Translations under genes and position numbers: made by a program | The notes under the pieces: model-generated | What the model was told of the DNA's origin: nothing | Seen by the model: the letters and a program-made list of their open reading frames with translations, nothing else | Databases searched by the model: none | From: Lacisediminihabitans profunda | Lineage (GTDB): Bacteria > Actinomycetota > Actinomycetes > Actinomycetales > Microbacteriaceae | Reading direction: 5' to 3' | Assembly: GCF_008040105.1 (NCBI RefSeq) | Contig: NZ_VRMG01000007.1 | Location: forward strand, 124,001 to 188,000 | DNA: 64,000 bases | Part shown: in pieces, positions 35,158 through 43,431 of the stretch | Layout: each line of letters begins with the position of its first letter | Position numbering within the stretch: the stretch's first letter is position 1

Positions 35158-35298
35158 CTATCCGTGCTGCAGCACCCCGATGATGCCCGAGATCACGTAG
35201 TAGAGCCCGAACCCGGCCACGAGCACCCAGAGGGCCACGCGCGTCGCCGACAGCTTCTTCGGATCCTTGTCTTTGGGATCCAGCGGAGGAATGGTCAT
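35158..35298 (-). CDS. 46-residue membrane protein directly after lysS
   Basis: An ORF too short for routine gene callers. It begins MTIPPLDPKDKDPKKLSATR and continues into a single membrane helix (about residues 21-41, VALWVLVAGFGLYYVISGII) and a short GVLQHG tail. Its ATG lies 6 bases after the lysS stop on the same strand. The composition (charged N-terminus, one helix) and the tight spacing support a real co-transcribed gene. The function is unknown. Confidence 0.65.
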   Translation of the reverse strand: MTIPPLDPKDKDPKKLSATRVALWVLVAGFGLYYVISGIIGVLQHG

Positions 35299-35304
35299 CG
35301 TCGC

Positions 35305-36816
35305 CTACTTCACGAGGGGGAAGAGGATGGTCTCGCGAATGCCGAGCCCGGTGAGTGCCATCAGGAGCCGGTCGATGCCCATGCCCATCCCGCCGCTCGG
35401 CGGCATCCCGTACTCGAGCGCGCGCAGGAACTCCTCGTCGAGGCGCATGGCCTCGAGGTCACCGGCCGCCGCGAGCTTGGCCTGCTCCACGAAGCGCTCA
35501 CGCTGCACGACGGGGTCGACGAGTTCGGAGTAGCCGGTGGCGAGTTCGAATCCGCGCACGTAGAGGTCCCACTTCTCCACCAGGCCGGGCTTGGAACGAT
35601 GGGCGCGCACGAGCGGCGACGTGTCGACCGGAAAGTCCATCACGAAGGTGGGGCGTTCGAGGTGAGGCTTCACGAAGTGCTCCCACAGCTCCTCCACGAG
35701 CTTGCCGTGGGTGGGTTGCTGCACCTCGACCGCCACGGTCTGGGCCAGTGCGAGAAGCTCGTCGAGCGTCGTGTCGGCGGTCACCTGCCAGCCGGACGCG
35801 GCATTGAGCGAGTCGTACATGCTGATGCGGTCCCACTCGCCGCCGAAGTCGTAGCGCGTGCCGTCGGCCCAGGTCACCTCGTGGCTGCCCTCCGCGTCGA
35901 ACGCGGCGTTCTGGATCATCTCCTGCGTGAGGTCCGCCATCTGGTTGTAGTCGCCGTAGGCCTGGTACGCCTCGAGCATCGCAAACTCCGGGGAGTGCGT
36001 GGAGTCGGCGCCCTCGTTGCGGAAGTTGCGGTTGATCTCGAACACGCGCTCGATGCCGCCGACAACCGCGCGCTTGAGGAAGAGCTCCGGCGCGATCCGC
36101 AGGAACAGCTCGGTGTCGAAGGCGTTGCTGTGGGTGACGAACGGACGGGCGGATGCTCCACCGTGCATGGTCTGCAGCATCGGCGTCTCGACCTCGATGT
36201 AGCCGTGGTGGTCGAACGTCGCGCGCAGCGACGCGACGGCCCGGGACCGGCTGCGCACCATCTGGCGCGCCCCCTCGCGCGCGATGAGGTCGAGGTAGCG
36301 ACTGCGCACCCGCGTCTCCTCGCTCAGCTCGGCGTGCAGGTTCGGCAGCGGACGCACCGCCTTCGACGCCACCTTCCACTCCTTCACCAGCACACTCAGC
36401 TCGCCGCGCCGGCTCGAGATGACCTCGCCCGACACGAAGACGTGGTCGCCGAGGTCCACGAGATCCTTCCAGCCGTCGAGCGACTCCTGCCCCACCTCGG
36501 CCAGCGACACCATCGCCTGGATGCGGGCGCCGTCGCCGGACTGCAGCGAGGCGAAGCAGAGCTTGCCCGTGTTGCGGAGGTGCACGACGCGGCCGGCCAC
36601 GGCGACCGTCTCGCCGGTGGTGGCGTCCGTCTCGAGGTTCGGGTACTTCGCGCGCACGGCCGGGATCGTCGTGGTGATCGGCAGGGAGACCGGGTACGCC
36701 TCGGCGCCGGACTCGATCAGCCGCGCGCGCTTGGCGAGCCGCACCTGGGTCTGCTCGGACAGTTCCTCGTCCGTCGGTTCGGCTGCTGGCTCGTGCACGG
36801 CGGTCGTCTTACTCAT
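35305..36816 (-). CDS. lysS: Lysyl-tRNA synthetase, class II
   Basis: A 503-residue class II synthetase charging tRNA-Lys. It has the N-terminal OB fold (VAGRVVHLRNTGKLCFASLQ), motif 1 around YIEVETPMLQT, motif 2 RVFEINRNFRNEGADSTHSPEF and motif 3 GMGMGIDRLLM near the C-terminus. The length is typical. It is the end of the long ftsH-folate-pan gene run and is followed closely by two tiny membrane proteins. Confidence 0.96.
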   Translation of the reverse strand: MSKTTAVHEPAAEPTDEELSEQTQVRLAKRARLIESGAEAYPVSLPITTTIPAVRAKYPNLETDATTGETVAVAGRVVHLRNTGKLCFASLQSGDGARIQAMVSLAEVGQESLDGWKDLVDLGDHVFVSGEVISSRRGELSVLVKEWKVASKAVRPLPNLHAELSEETRVRSRYLDLIAREGARQMVRSRSRAVASLRATFDHHGYIEVETPMLQTMHGGASARPFVTHSNAFDTELFLRIAPELFLKRAVVGGIERVFEINRNFRNEGADSTHSPEFAMLEAYQAYGDYNQMADLTQEMIQNAAFDAEGSHEVTWADGTRYDFGGEWDRISMYDSLNAASGWQVTADTTLDELLALAQTVAVEVQQPTHGKLVEELWEHFVKPHLERPTFVMDFPVDTSPLVRAHRSKPGLVEKWDLYVRGFELATGYSELVDPVVQRERFVEQAKLAAAGDLEAMRLDEEFLRALEYGMPPSGGMGMGIDRLLMALTGLGIRETILFPLVK

Positions 36817-36870
36817 TCGTTGCTCCAGGGGATTGTGACTCGCCCAAGTTTACGGTGGCCGGGAGGCCGC

Positions 36871-37734
36871 TCAGGAGTGCGTGCCCCCGAGGTAGATCGT
36901 CGCGTTGTCGATGAGCCTCGTCGAGCCGACCCGCGCCGCCACCAAAACGATCGCCTTGCCGTGGTGATCGTCGTCCACGGGCAGGAAGGTGTCCGGATGC
37001 ACGATCGTGAGGTAGTCGAGTTGCACGAGTGACTCCCCCATGAGCACCGACTGGGCGGCCGCGAGCACCGCATCGATGCCACGATCCGCCGAGGACTCCG
37101 CCGCCTCGAGCGCGATGGACAGTCCGCGCGCCGCCCGCAGTTCCCGGGCGTCCAGGAACCGGTTGCGGCTTGAGAGGGCGAGACCGTCCGAATCACGCAC
37201 GATGGACACGACCTCGACGCGCACCGGAACGTTGAGATCGCGCACCATGCGGCCGACGAGGAACACCTGCTGGGCATCCTTCTGGCCGAAGACGACGACG
37301 TCCGGCTGCACGATGTTCAGGAGTTTGGAGACCACCGTCAGCACGCCGTCGAAGTGGCCCATTCGCGAACGACCCTCGTAGAGCGAGCCGACGGCCCCGG
37401 CCGTGACGCGCGTCTCGCTCGTCCCCGACGGATACATCTCGTTCGCGGTCGGGGCGAAGACGAAGTCCACGCCCAGGCGGTCGGCCTTGGCCAGGTCGTC
37501 GGCGAGGGTTCGCGGATACCGGTCGAGATCCTCCGTCGGGCCGAACTGGAGGGGGTTGACGAAGATCGACACGACGACGGTGTCCGCGATCTCGCCCGCC
37601 CGCTCGATGAGGGCCAGGTGGCCGTCGTGGAGAGCCCCCATCGTGGGAACCAGGGCGACTCGCCGCCCCGCCGCCCGCTCATCGGCGAGGAGGGAACGCA
37701 GTTCGGTTATGGTCTCGGCAACGGCGGTGGGCAC
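36871..37734 (-). CDS. panC: Pantothenate synthetase
   Basis: A 287-residue enzyme joining pantoate and beta-alanine with ATP to give pantothenate. Signatures: VPTMGALHDGHLALI (HIGH-like), SIFVNPLQFGPTEDLDRYPR, FGQKDAQQ and SSRNRFL (KMSKS-like). It follows the DUF2520 protein gene, a partner frequently found next to panC/panD. The ATG is at 37732-37734. Confidence 0.95.
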   Translation of the reverse strand: MPTAVAETITELRSLLADERAAGRRVALVPTMGALHDGHLALIERAGEIADTVVVSIFVNPLQFGPTEDLDRYPRTLADDLAKADRLGVDFVFAPTANEMYPSGTSETRVTAGAVGSLYEGRSRMGHFDGVLTVVSKLLNIVQPDVVVFGQKDAQQVFLVGRMVRDLNVPVRVEVVSIVRDSDGLALSSRNRFLDARELRAARGLSIALEAAESSADRGIDAVLAAAQSVLMGESLVQLDYLTIVHPDTFLPVDDDHHGKAIVLVAARVGSTRLIDNATIYLGGTHS

Positions 37735-37776
37735 CCCTCGATGCTAGTGCTCCCGACGAGGGGGCCTCGCGAGTGA

Positions 37777-38505
37777 CTAGGGGCGCTGCGCCCGGCGAAG
37801 CGCGATCTCCACCGACGAGCGCACGAGGGGCGCCAGCATCTCGCCCGGCTCCTCGACTCCGATTCCGGCCAGCAGCGCCGTCGCCTGGTCGACGATCGCG
37901 CTCGAGAAGCTCGTCGCCGTGGCGATCGCCTCCGCATAGGCCGGCCGGTCCTTCTCGGCCACGACGATCGGTTCGCCGCCCATCTCCACCACGAGGGCCT
38001 GGCCGATCGGCTGCACCGGAGCGGGCGCGGTCACGGCGAAGTAGCTGCCGAACAACTGGGTCAGGTCGATGCTCGTGCCCGTGAACGACATTGCGGGATG
38101 GATGGCGAGCGGTATCGCCCCGGCCGCGGTGGCCGCCGCGAGCACCTCCGTGCCGAATTCGGCCGCGGTGTGCACCACCAGCTGGCCCGGCTGCCACGCC
38201 CCGGTCGAGGCGAGGCCGGTGACGAGCGCCAGGAGTTCGCTGGCCGGCACGGCGAGGATCACCAGTTCGCTGCGCTCGATGAGGTCGGGCACCTCGAGGA
38301 TCGGGGCTCCCGGGAGCATCACCTCCGCGCGCTCGCGGCTCGCCTCCGAGATCGCGGAGATGCCCACGATCGCGTGCCCGGCCCCGGCGAGGGCCGCGCC
38401 GAGCACGGGCCCGACGCGCCCGGCGCCGACGATCCCCACGCCCAGGCGGCCCGTGCGATGCCGCGGGTTCGCGTCCGACCCGCGTCCGGCGAACGGGTCG
38501 CTCAT
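37777..38505 (-). CDS. DUF2520/Rossmann-like dehydrogenase-type protein
   Basis: A 242-residue protein with an NAD(P)-type Rossmann motif, VGIVGAGRVGPVLGAALAGAG (residues 22-42), LAVPASELLALV, and an HPAMSFTG segment typical of the Rossmann-like/DUF2520 family. It resembles ketopantoate reductase-like proteins, and the position beside panC suggests a part in pantothenate synthesis, possibly as an alternative ketopantoate reductase. That is inferred, not shown. The start overlaps the PH-domain gene stop by 4 bases. Confidence 0.8.
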   Translation of the reverse strand: MSDPFAGRGSDANPRHRTGRLGVGIVGAGRVGPVLGAALAGAGHAIVGISAISEASRERAEVMLPGAPILEVPDLIERSELVILAVPASELLALVTGLASTGAWQPGQLVVHTAAEFGTEVLAAATAAGAIPLAIHPAMSFTGTSIDLTQLFGSYFAVTAPAPVQPIGQALVVEMGGEPIVVAEKDRPAYAEAIATATSFSSAIVDQATALLAGIGVEEPGEMLAPLVRSSVEIALRRAQRP

Positions 38506-40055
38506 GCCTCCGCCTCGCCCGAGCGCCAGCGATGCGAGGTGTCGTTCTGGCCGGCCAGCACGGCAAGCTGGGCGACCTCCCCGAAGAATCCGACGGCGGC
38601 ATCCTTGTCTATCGCCTCGAGGGTGGCCCGGATGGGTCCGGAGACGGTGTGCAGGTGCACGTCGGCGAGGCCGAGGGCACGCAACACCGGGCCCTGACTC
38701 AGCGCGACGCTCTGCAGCCGGGGCTGCGGGACGATGATGATCCGACGCCAGATCGCTCCCTTGCGCAGCACGAGAGAACCGGACACGACCAGGAAACCGT
38801 TGCGCCGCCAGGAGAGTGGCAGCAGCCACGCGGCGCGCCGCGGCGAGGTGGTGAAGGCGTCGTTGCCCCGGGAGACGAGCCCCTTCTCGATCACGGCGAC
38901 CGCCTCCTCGCCGACGAGGTCGGGAAGCATCAGTTCGAGCACTCGCCGGGCGTCGTCCAGATTGCCCACGGGCAGGATCGTCGTGTTGGCCTGGTTGGCG
39001 GCCCCACGACTGGACGAGTGGCTCGCCCGGTTCACCCGGATCTGCCACCACCCGGCCGCCCGCCAGAGCACGGACTGGCTCACCTCCACCGAATGGATGC
39101 GGCCGGGCGGCAGGGTTTCGTTGCTCGTGGAAAGGAGGCCGAAGCCGATCCGCACTCCGTCTGGCGTTCCCGCGATCGAGTAGCGCAGCGACCGGGTGAA
39201 CCGGCGCACGTAGTACCCGCCGAAGCCGATGAGGCTCGGCAGCGCGAACAAGAGGGCGTAATACTGGCCGGTGCTGGTGATCCAGATGCCGCCTCCGACA
39301 ACGATGGCGAGGGCGAGGAGCGTCGCCTCGCTCAGCAGGATGGAGCCGATCAGCCGCCCGAGGTGCAGATTCACGACCGACTCCGGCGGGGCGGCGTCCG
39401 GGTCGAGTTCTGGGGCGAGGAACTCGCCCAGCCTCCGGTCGATCAGATTGTCCGGCGTGGCGACGCCCGTCACCGGCAGCGCCGCGTTGCGCGTGCCGGA
39501 GGCGAGGCGCAGGATCTCCCGGCGCAAGTCGTCCGCCGCCGCCGACCCCAGGTAGGCCAGGTGGACGTTCGCGTCGTGGCCGGCCTGGCTGATCTCCATC
39601 TTCGCCGCGCCGAAGAGGCGGGCGAAGAACGGGCGAACGATGTTGATGCCCTGGATGCGGTCGAGCCGCGCCTTGCGGTTGGTGCGGAACAGGATGCCGG
39701 ACCGCACCTCGACGACCTCGTTGGTGATGCGGAAGCTGTGCATGCGCCAGGACACGTAGAACACCGCGATCAGCACGAGCAGGACCCCGACGATCACGAG
39801 CAACGCCTGGACGATGATGCCGTGACTGAGGATGTAGTCGACCGGGTCGCCCTCCTCGTCGAACCGCGGCAGGAAGAGCCCGACGAGCCGCTCACGCAGG
39901 TTGGAGACGACCACGCCGAGGATGGCGATCAGCGCGATGCCGCCCCGCAGCAGCGGGGAGGCCGGGTGCAGCCGATGCCACTGCCCGTCGGTGAGGCGGG
40001 CGACAATCTCCGGCACATCCTCCCGCACGGCGCCCGCGTGATCGGTGTCGCTCAC
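38502..40055 (-). CDS. PH domain-containing membrane protein (YdbT-like)
   Basis: A 517-residue membrane protein with several bacterial PH (bPH2/DUF304) domains. Each follows a membrane hairpin, for example IALIAILGVVVSNL and LLVIVGVLLVLIAVFYV then FRITNEVVEVRSGILFRTNRKARLDRIQGI. The repeated pattern RRG/RKG...V...RLQSV appears three times. The GTG at 40053-40055 overlaps the previous PH gene stop. YdbST-type pairs are widespread in Gram-positives. Mutants of the Bacillus versions change bacteriocin sensitivity, but the function here is unknown. Confidence 0.8.
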   Translation of the reverse strand: MSDTDHAGAVREDVPEIVARLTDGQWHRLHPASPLLRGGIALIAILGVVVSNLRERLVGLFLPRFDEEGDPVDYILSHGIIVQALLVIVGVLLVLIAVFYVSWRMHSFRITNEVVEVRSGILFRTNRKARLDRIQGINIVRPFFARLFGAAKMEISQAGHDANVHLAYLGSAAADDLRREILRLASGTRNAALPVTGVATPDNLIDRRLGEFLAPELDPDAAPPESVVNLHLGRLIGSILLSEATLLALAIVVGGGIWITSTGQYYALLFALPSLIGFGGYYVRRFTRSLRYSIAGTPDGVRIGFGLLSTSNETLPPGRIHSVEVSQSVLWRAAGWWQIRVNRASHSSSRGAANQANTTILPVGNLDDARRVLELMLPDLVGEEAVAVIEKGLVSRGNDAFTTSPRRAAWLLPLSWRRNGFLVVSGSLVLRKGAIWRRIIIVPQPRLQSVALSQGPVLRALGLADVHLHTVSGPIRATLEAIDKDAAVGFFGEVAQLAVLAGQNDTSHRWRSGEAEA

Positions 40056-40534
40056 AGCCCGGCCCGGCGGCTTTCCGCGAGCAACACGAGATGGTCCCGA
40101 AGCTCGTCCGCCTCGGCCTCGGGGAGTCCGGGAATGGTCACCCCGGCCGCCGCGGCCGCCGTGACGAACTTGAGCTCGCTGAGCCCCAGGCCGCGTGCGA
40201 TCGGGCCTCGATTGATGTCGACCAGCTGCATCCGCCCGTATGGCACGGCCACGAAGCGCTGCCACATGATCCCGCGCCGGAACAGCAGGTCGTCGTCGCG
40301 AAGCTGGTAGCCGATGGCCCGCACGCGCCGCGGGGTGAAGGCGAGGTTGATGAGGGCGACGAGCGCGACGGCCCAGAGTCCGATCGCGAGCCAGCCGACG
40401 CCGAGGTACCACAGGCCGACGCCGACGGCGGAGACGGCGAGCAGGAACACCGCACCGGCCACGAGTTCCACCGCGACGAGCTTCGGTGAGACCCGGCGCC
40501 ACTCACCGGTCTGCGGCAGTTCGATTCGGTTCAC
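40052..40534 (-). CDS. PH domain-containing membrane protein (YdbS-like)
   Basis: A 160-residue protein with two membrane helices (about residues 22-67) and one bPH2 domain (GYQLRDDDLLFRRGIMWQRFVAVPYGRMQLVDI). It is the short partner of the YdbT-like protein encoded next. The start is a GTG at 40532-40534. Gene overlap implies a two-protein membrane complex. Confidence 0.8.
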   Translation of the reverse strand: MNRIELPQTGEWRRVSPKLVAVELVAGAVFLLAVSAVGVGLWYLGVGWLAIGLWAVALVALINLAFTPRRVRAIGYQLRDDDLLFRRGIMWQRFVAVPYGRMQLVDINRGPIARGLGLSELKFVTAAAAAGVTIPGLPEAEADELRDHLVLLAESRRAGL

Positions 40535-40555
40535 GTGCGCTCCTCCGCTGGGGCC

Positions 40556-41041
40556 CTACGGCCGAACCCTGACGGTCTTCTTGCCAGACTCGTCGTCGTC
40601 ATTGTCGCTGGGCGGAATCGTGCACATGTGCTCCGCAATGAGCCCCGCCGCCAGCAGCAGCCCGGCGCCGACAAGGGTGGCGATCGCCGGCCCAACAGAG
40701 CCTACCCCCGGCACCACGGACCGGGTGAGGAGGTACAGCGCGATGCCGGCGCCGAGTCCGGTCAGCAGCGCCCCGCTCAGCGCGCAGGCCTTGGCGAGCA
40801 TCAGCACGCGGGTCGCGTAGAAGGGGTCGATCGGGGCCTTCGCCTTGCCCTTGGTGAGGCGCCGAATCGGCACGGCGAGCCACACGACGATCCCGCCGAT
40901 CAGCGCAAGAGCCACCGAGAGAGTGAAGGGGGGAATGATGATCGGCCGACCTGCCGCGGCCAGCCCGGTCTCCGCGAACCCTCCGCCGAGCGCGCCGATC
41001 ACGGCGAGCAGCACGAGCGTTCCGATGCTGGTGCGTTTCAT
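40556..41041 (-). CDS. DUF3180 membrane protein
   Basis: A 161-residue protein with four membrane helices (TLVLLAVIGALGGGFAETGL; FTLSVALALIGGIVVWLAV; ACALSGALLTGLGAGIALYLL; ATLVGAGLLLAAGLIAEHMC) and a conserved FYATRVLMLAKA segment typical of DUF3180. In actinobacteria this family sits after folK, as here. The acidic tail is cytoplasmic. The function is unknown. The ATG at 41039-41041 overlaps the folK stop. Confidence 0.85.
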   Translation of the reverse strand: MKRTSIGTLVLLAVIGALGGGFAETGLAAAGRPIIIPPFTLSVALALIGGIVVWLAVPIRRLTKGKAKAPIDPFYATRVLMLAKACALSGALLTGLGAGIALYLLTRSVVPGVGSVGPAIATLVGAGLLLAAGLIAEHMCTIPPSDNDDDESGKKTVRVRP

Positions 41042-41601
41042 TTCCCCCGCCGTTCCCGGTTCACACTGTTCGTCGTCTGCTCGTTCAGCGAGGCCGCATC
41101 GAATGCCCACACCTCCGGCGACACCGCCGCCGCCAATGCATCCACTCTGCCACGCCCGGGCAGCTCGGCGTCGGGGTCCGCCTGCAGCCAGGGCACGAGC
41201 ACGAACGGTCGCTGCCAGGCTCGGGGATGCGGCAGCGTCAGCCGCTCGTCGTCCCGGCGAAGGCCGTCAAAGGCCACGATGTCGAGGTCGAGGGTGCGAT
41301 CGCCCCAGTGCTCCTCGCGCACTCGGCCGTGCTCCGCCTCGATCCGGTTGAGGGCGTCGAGCAGGTCGTCGGGATGCAGCGCGCTCTGCACGAGCACCAC
41401 GGCGTTGAGGTAGTTCGGCGACGACTCGTCCACACCGTCCGGCTTGACCGCGTGCGATTCCACGATTCCGGAGACCGCCGTCACGATCACCCCGTCGAGT
41501 GATCCGATCTCGCGGACCGCGTCACGCAGGTTCGCCTCACGGTCGCCGAGGTTGGATCCGAGCGCGATGACGGCCGGCAGCACGATGCGTTGGCGCGTCA
41601 C
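41038..41601 (-). CDS. folK: 6-hydroxymethyl-7,8-dihydropterin pyrophosphokinase
   Basis: A 187-residue HPPK that transfers pyrophosphate from ATP to hydroxymethyldihydropterin. Motifs: VIALGSNLGDREANL, PNYLNAVVLV, and GDRTLDLDIVAFD with LTLPHPRAWQRPFVLVPW. The GTG at 41599-41601 overlaps the folB stop. The longer frame upstream is a folB shadow. Confidence 0.93.
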   Translation of the reverse strand: MTRQRIVLPAVIALGSNLGDREANLRDAVREIGSLDGVIVTAVSGIVESHAVKPDGVDESSPNYLNAVVLVQSALHPDDLLDALNRIEAEHGRVREEHWGDRTLDLDIVAFDGLRRDDERLTLPHPRAWQRPFVLVPWLQADPDAELPGRGRVDALAAAVSPEVWAFDAASLNEQTTNSVNRERRGK

Positions 41602-41972
41602 GCTCCCCCGCGCCCCCTCGTCACGGTCACCGAGACGTCGTCGAACGGGATGCTGATGGGCGCCTGGGGCTTGTGCACCGTCACGCTCACCAGCAGTACC
41701 AGCTCGTGCGCGAGCACGACATCCGCGACGCGCTCCGCGACGGTCTCGATGAGATTCACCGGATTGCTCGACACGGCGGCCGCGATCTGTTCGGCGAGGA
41801 CGCCGTAATGCACGGTCCGAGCCACGTCGTCGGTCTCGGCCGCGGCCGCGAGGTCGAGCGAGAGACGCACGTCGATCACGAACTCCTGGCCGTTCTCCCG
41901 CTCGTGGTCGAGAACCCCGTGGTGGGCGAAGACCCGCAACCCGGTCAACGCGATGGTGTCTGCATGGTTCAC
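41598..41972 (-). CDS. folB: Dihydroneopterin aldolase
   Basis: A 124-residue aldolase converting dihydroneopterin to hydroxymethyldihydropterin. It has LTGLRVFAHHGVLDHERENGQEFVIDV at the N-terminus with the catalytic Tyr/Glu region, NLIETVAERVADVVL, and VSVTVHKPQAPI with the catalytic Lys. The length equals the family norm. The GTG at 41970-41972 overlaps the folP stop by 4 bases. Confidence 0.93.
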   Translation of the reverse strand: MNHADTIALTGLRVFAHHGVLDHERENGQEFVIDVRLSLDLAAAAETDDVARTVHYGVLAEQIAAAVSSNPVNLIETVAERVADVVLAHELVLLVSVTVHKPQAPISIPFDDVSVTVTRGRGGA

Positions 41973-42811
41973 GGCTGCATCTCCTCCCAGACGTCGAGGG
42001 CGGCCTTGGTCGCGGCCACGTTGTGCACGCGCACACCCCACACCCCGGCCTGGGCCGCGAGCGCGCTCACGGTCGCCGTCGCCGTGTCGCGCTCGCTGGG
42101 CGGGGCGTCGTTCTCCAACAGCTTCGCCAGGAACCTCTTGCGCGACGCTCCGATCAAGACGGGGTAGCCGATCGTGTTGAGCGCCGGAATGTTGGCCAGC
42201 AGCTGCCAGTTCTGTTCGCCCGTCTTCGCGAAGCCGATGCCCGGGTCGAGGATGATGCGGTCGGGGCGCACCCCGTTGACGATGAGTTCGGCCACCCGCA
42301 GCTTCAGTTCGTTGCGCACGTCACGCAGCACGTTCGTGTAGACCGCGTTGTCCTGCATTGTGGAGCTCTGGCCCCGCCAGTGCATGGCCACGAAGTGCAG
42401 TCCGGTCTCGGCGGCGACGCGGGGCATCCCCTCGTCGGCGAGTCCCCCGGAGACGTCGTTGATCATCACGACACCGAGTTCCGCGGCGGCGGCGGCGGTC
42501 GAGGCGTTCATCGTGTCGACGCTCACTGGGATGCCCCGGTCCACGAGCTCCCGGATCACCGGCAACACGCGTCGCTGCTCCTCGTCAACGGGGAGGCGCT
42601 CCGCGCCGGGGCGGGTGGATTCCCCGCCCACGTCGATCAGCTGGGCTCCGGCCAGGGCGAGACCCATGGCGTGTTCCACCGCCGTGTCGACCTGCTCGTA
42701 CCGACCCCCGTCGCTGAACGAGTCGGGCGTCACGTTCACGATGCCCATGATTCGTGGCCGGGAGAGACCGATCGGCCGATACGGTCTCAACGAGACGAGC
42801 TCGCTACTCAC
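41969..42811 (-). CDS. folP: Dihydropteroate synthase
   Basis: A 280-residue enzyme joining para-aminobenzoate to the pterin pyrophosphate, the sulphonamide target. Motifs: IMGIVNVTPDSFSDGG, IDVGGESTRPGA, INDVSGG, DPGIGFAKT and GASRKRFL. I prefer the GTG at 42809-42811, preceded by GGAG at a 6-base gap, over a TTG at 42823 without such a site. Either way it overlaps the folE end. Confidence 0.94.
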   Translation of the reverse strand: MSSELVSLRPYRPIGLSRPRIMGIVNVTPDSFSDGGRYEQVDTAVEHAMGLALAGAQLIDVGGESTRPGAERLPVDEEQRRVLPVIRELVDRGIPVSVDTMNASTAAAAAELGVVMINDVSGGLADEGMPRVAAETGLHFVAMHWRGQSSTMQDNAVYTNVLRDVRNELKLRVAELIVNGVRPDRIILDPGIGFAKTGEQNWQLLANIPALNTIGYPVLIGASRKRFLAKLLENDAPPSERDTATATVSALAAQAGVWGVRVHNVAATKAALDVWEEMQP

Positions 42812-43403
42812 GCTGCGCTCCAATCATGGCCATGATCTCCGCACGTTCGAGCGGTTCCTTGAGCATGCCACGGGTTGCCATGGTCACGGTGGAGCTCTTT
42901 GCCTGGCGAACACCCCGGTCGGAGACGCAGCCGTGGTTCGCGGTCAGCACCACCAACACGCCCCGGGGGTCGAGTCCGGCCTGCAGGGCGTCAGCGATCT
43001 CCTCGGTCAGCCGCTCCTGCAACTGCGGTCGAGCGGCGAGAGTCTCGACGACGCGCGGAATGCGGCCGAGCCCGATGATCCTCGTGCGGGGCAGATAAGC
43101 CACGTGGGCGACCCCCGAGAACGGCAGCAGGTGGTGCTCGCAGATGGAGCGGAACTCGATGTCGCGCAGCAGCACGAGTTCGCCCTGATCGCCGCTCACC
43201 GCGGAGAACTCGTCGCTGTCTGCGAGGTGCACCTGCGGGTCGACACGGAGTCCGCCGAAGAACTCCAGGTAGGACTGCGCGACGCGCTGGGGGGTTGAGC
43301 GCAGACCGGGCCGGCCGGGATCCTCGCCGATGGCGGCGAGGATCTCCAGCACGGCCGCTTCGATCCGGGCCGTATCAATCGGCCCGGGTGTGGATGTGGT
43401 CAC
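42804..43403 (-). CDS. folE: GTP cyclohydrolase I
   Basis: A 199-residue zinc enzyme turning GTP into dihydroneopterin triphosphate, the first folate step. Signatures: GEDPGRPGLRSTPQRVAQSY, SICEHHLLPFSGVAHVAYLP with the zinc Cys/His, and NHGCVSDRGV with the second zinc Cys. The GTG at 43401-43403 follows AAGGGGA. It is the first of the folE-P-B-K run immediately downstream of ftsH. Confidence 0.95.
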   Translation of the reverse strand: MTTSTPGPIDTARIEAAVLEILAAIGEDPGRPGLRSTPQRVAQSYLEFFGGLRVDPQVHLADSDEFSAVSGDQGELVLLRDIEFRSICEHHLLPFSGVAHVAYLPRTRIIGLGRIPRVVETLAARPQLQERLTEEIADALQAGLDPRGVLVVLTANHGCVSDRGVRQAKSSTVTMATRGMLKEPLERAEIMAMIGAQRE

Positions 43404-43431
43404 TGGTCCCCTTCGGGCGGTCAGACCCTGC

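Noticed and set aside
38532-40310. A 592-codon open frame antisense to the PH-domain genes
   Set aside because: The opposite strand has membrane helices and bPH2 motifs with overlapping starts and stops. The plus frame has an Arg/His/Asp-rich, non-protein-like composition.
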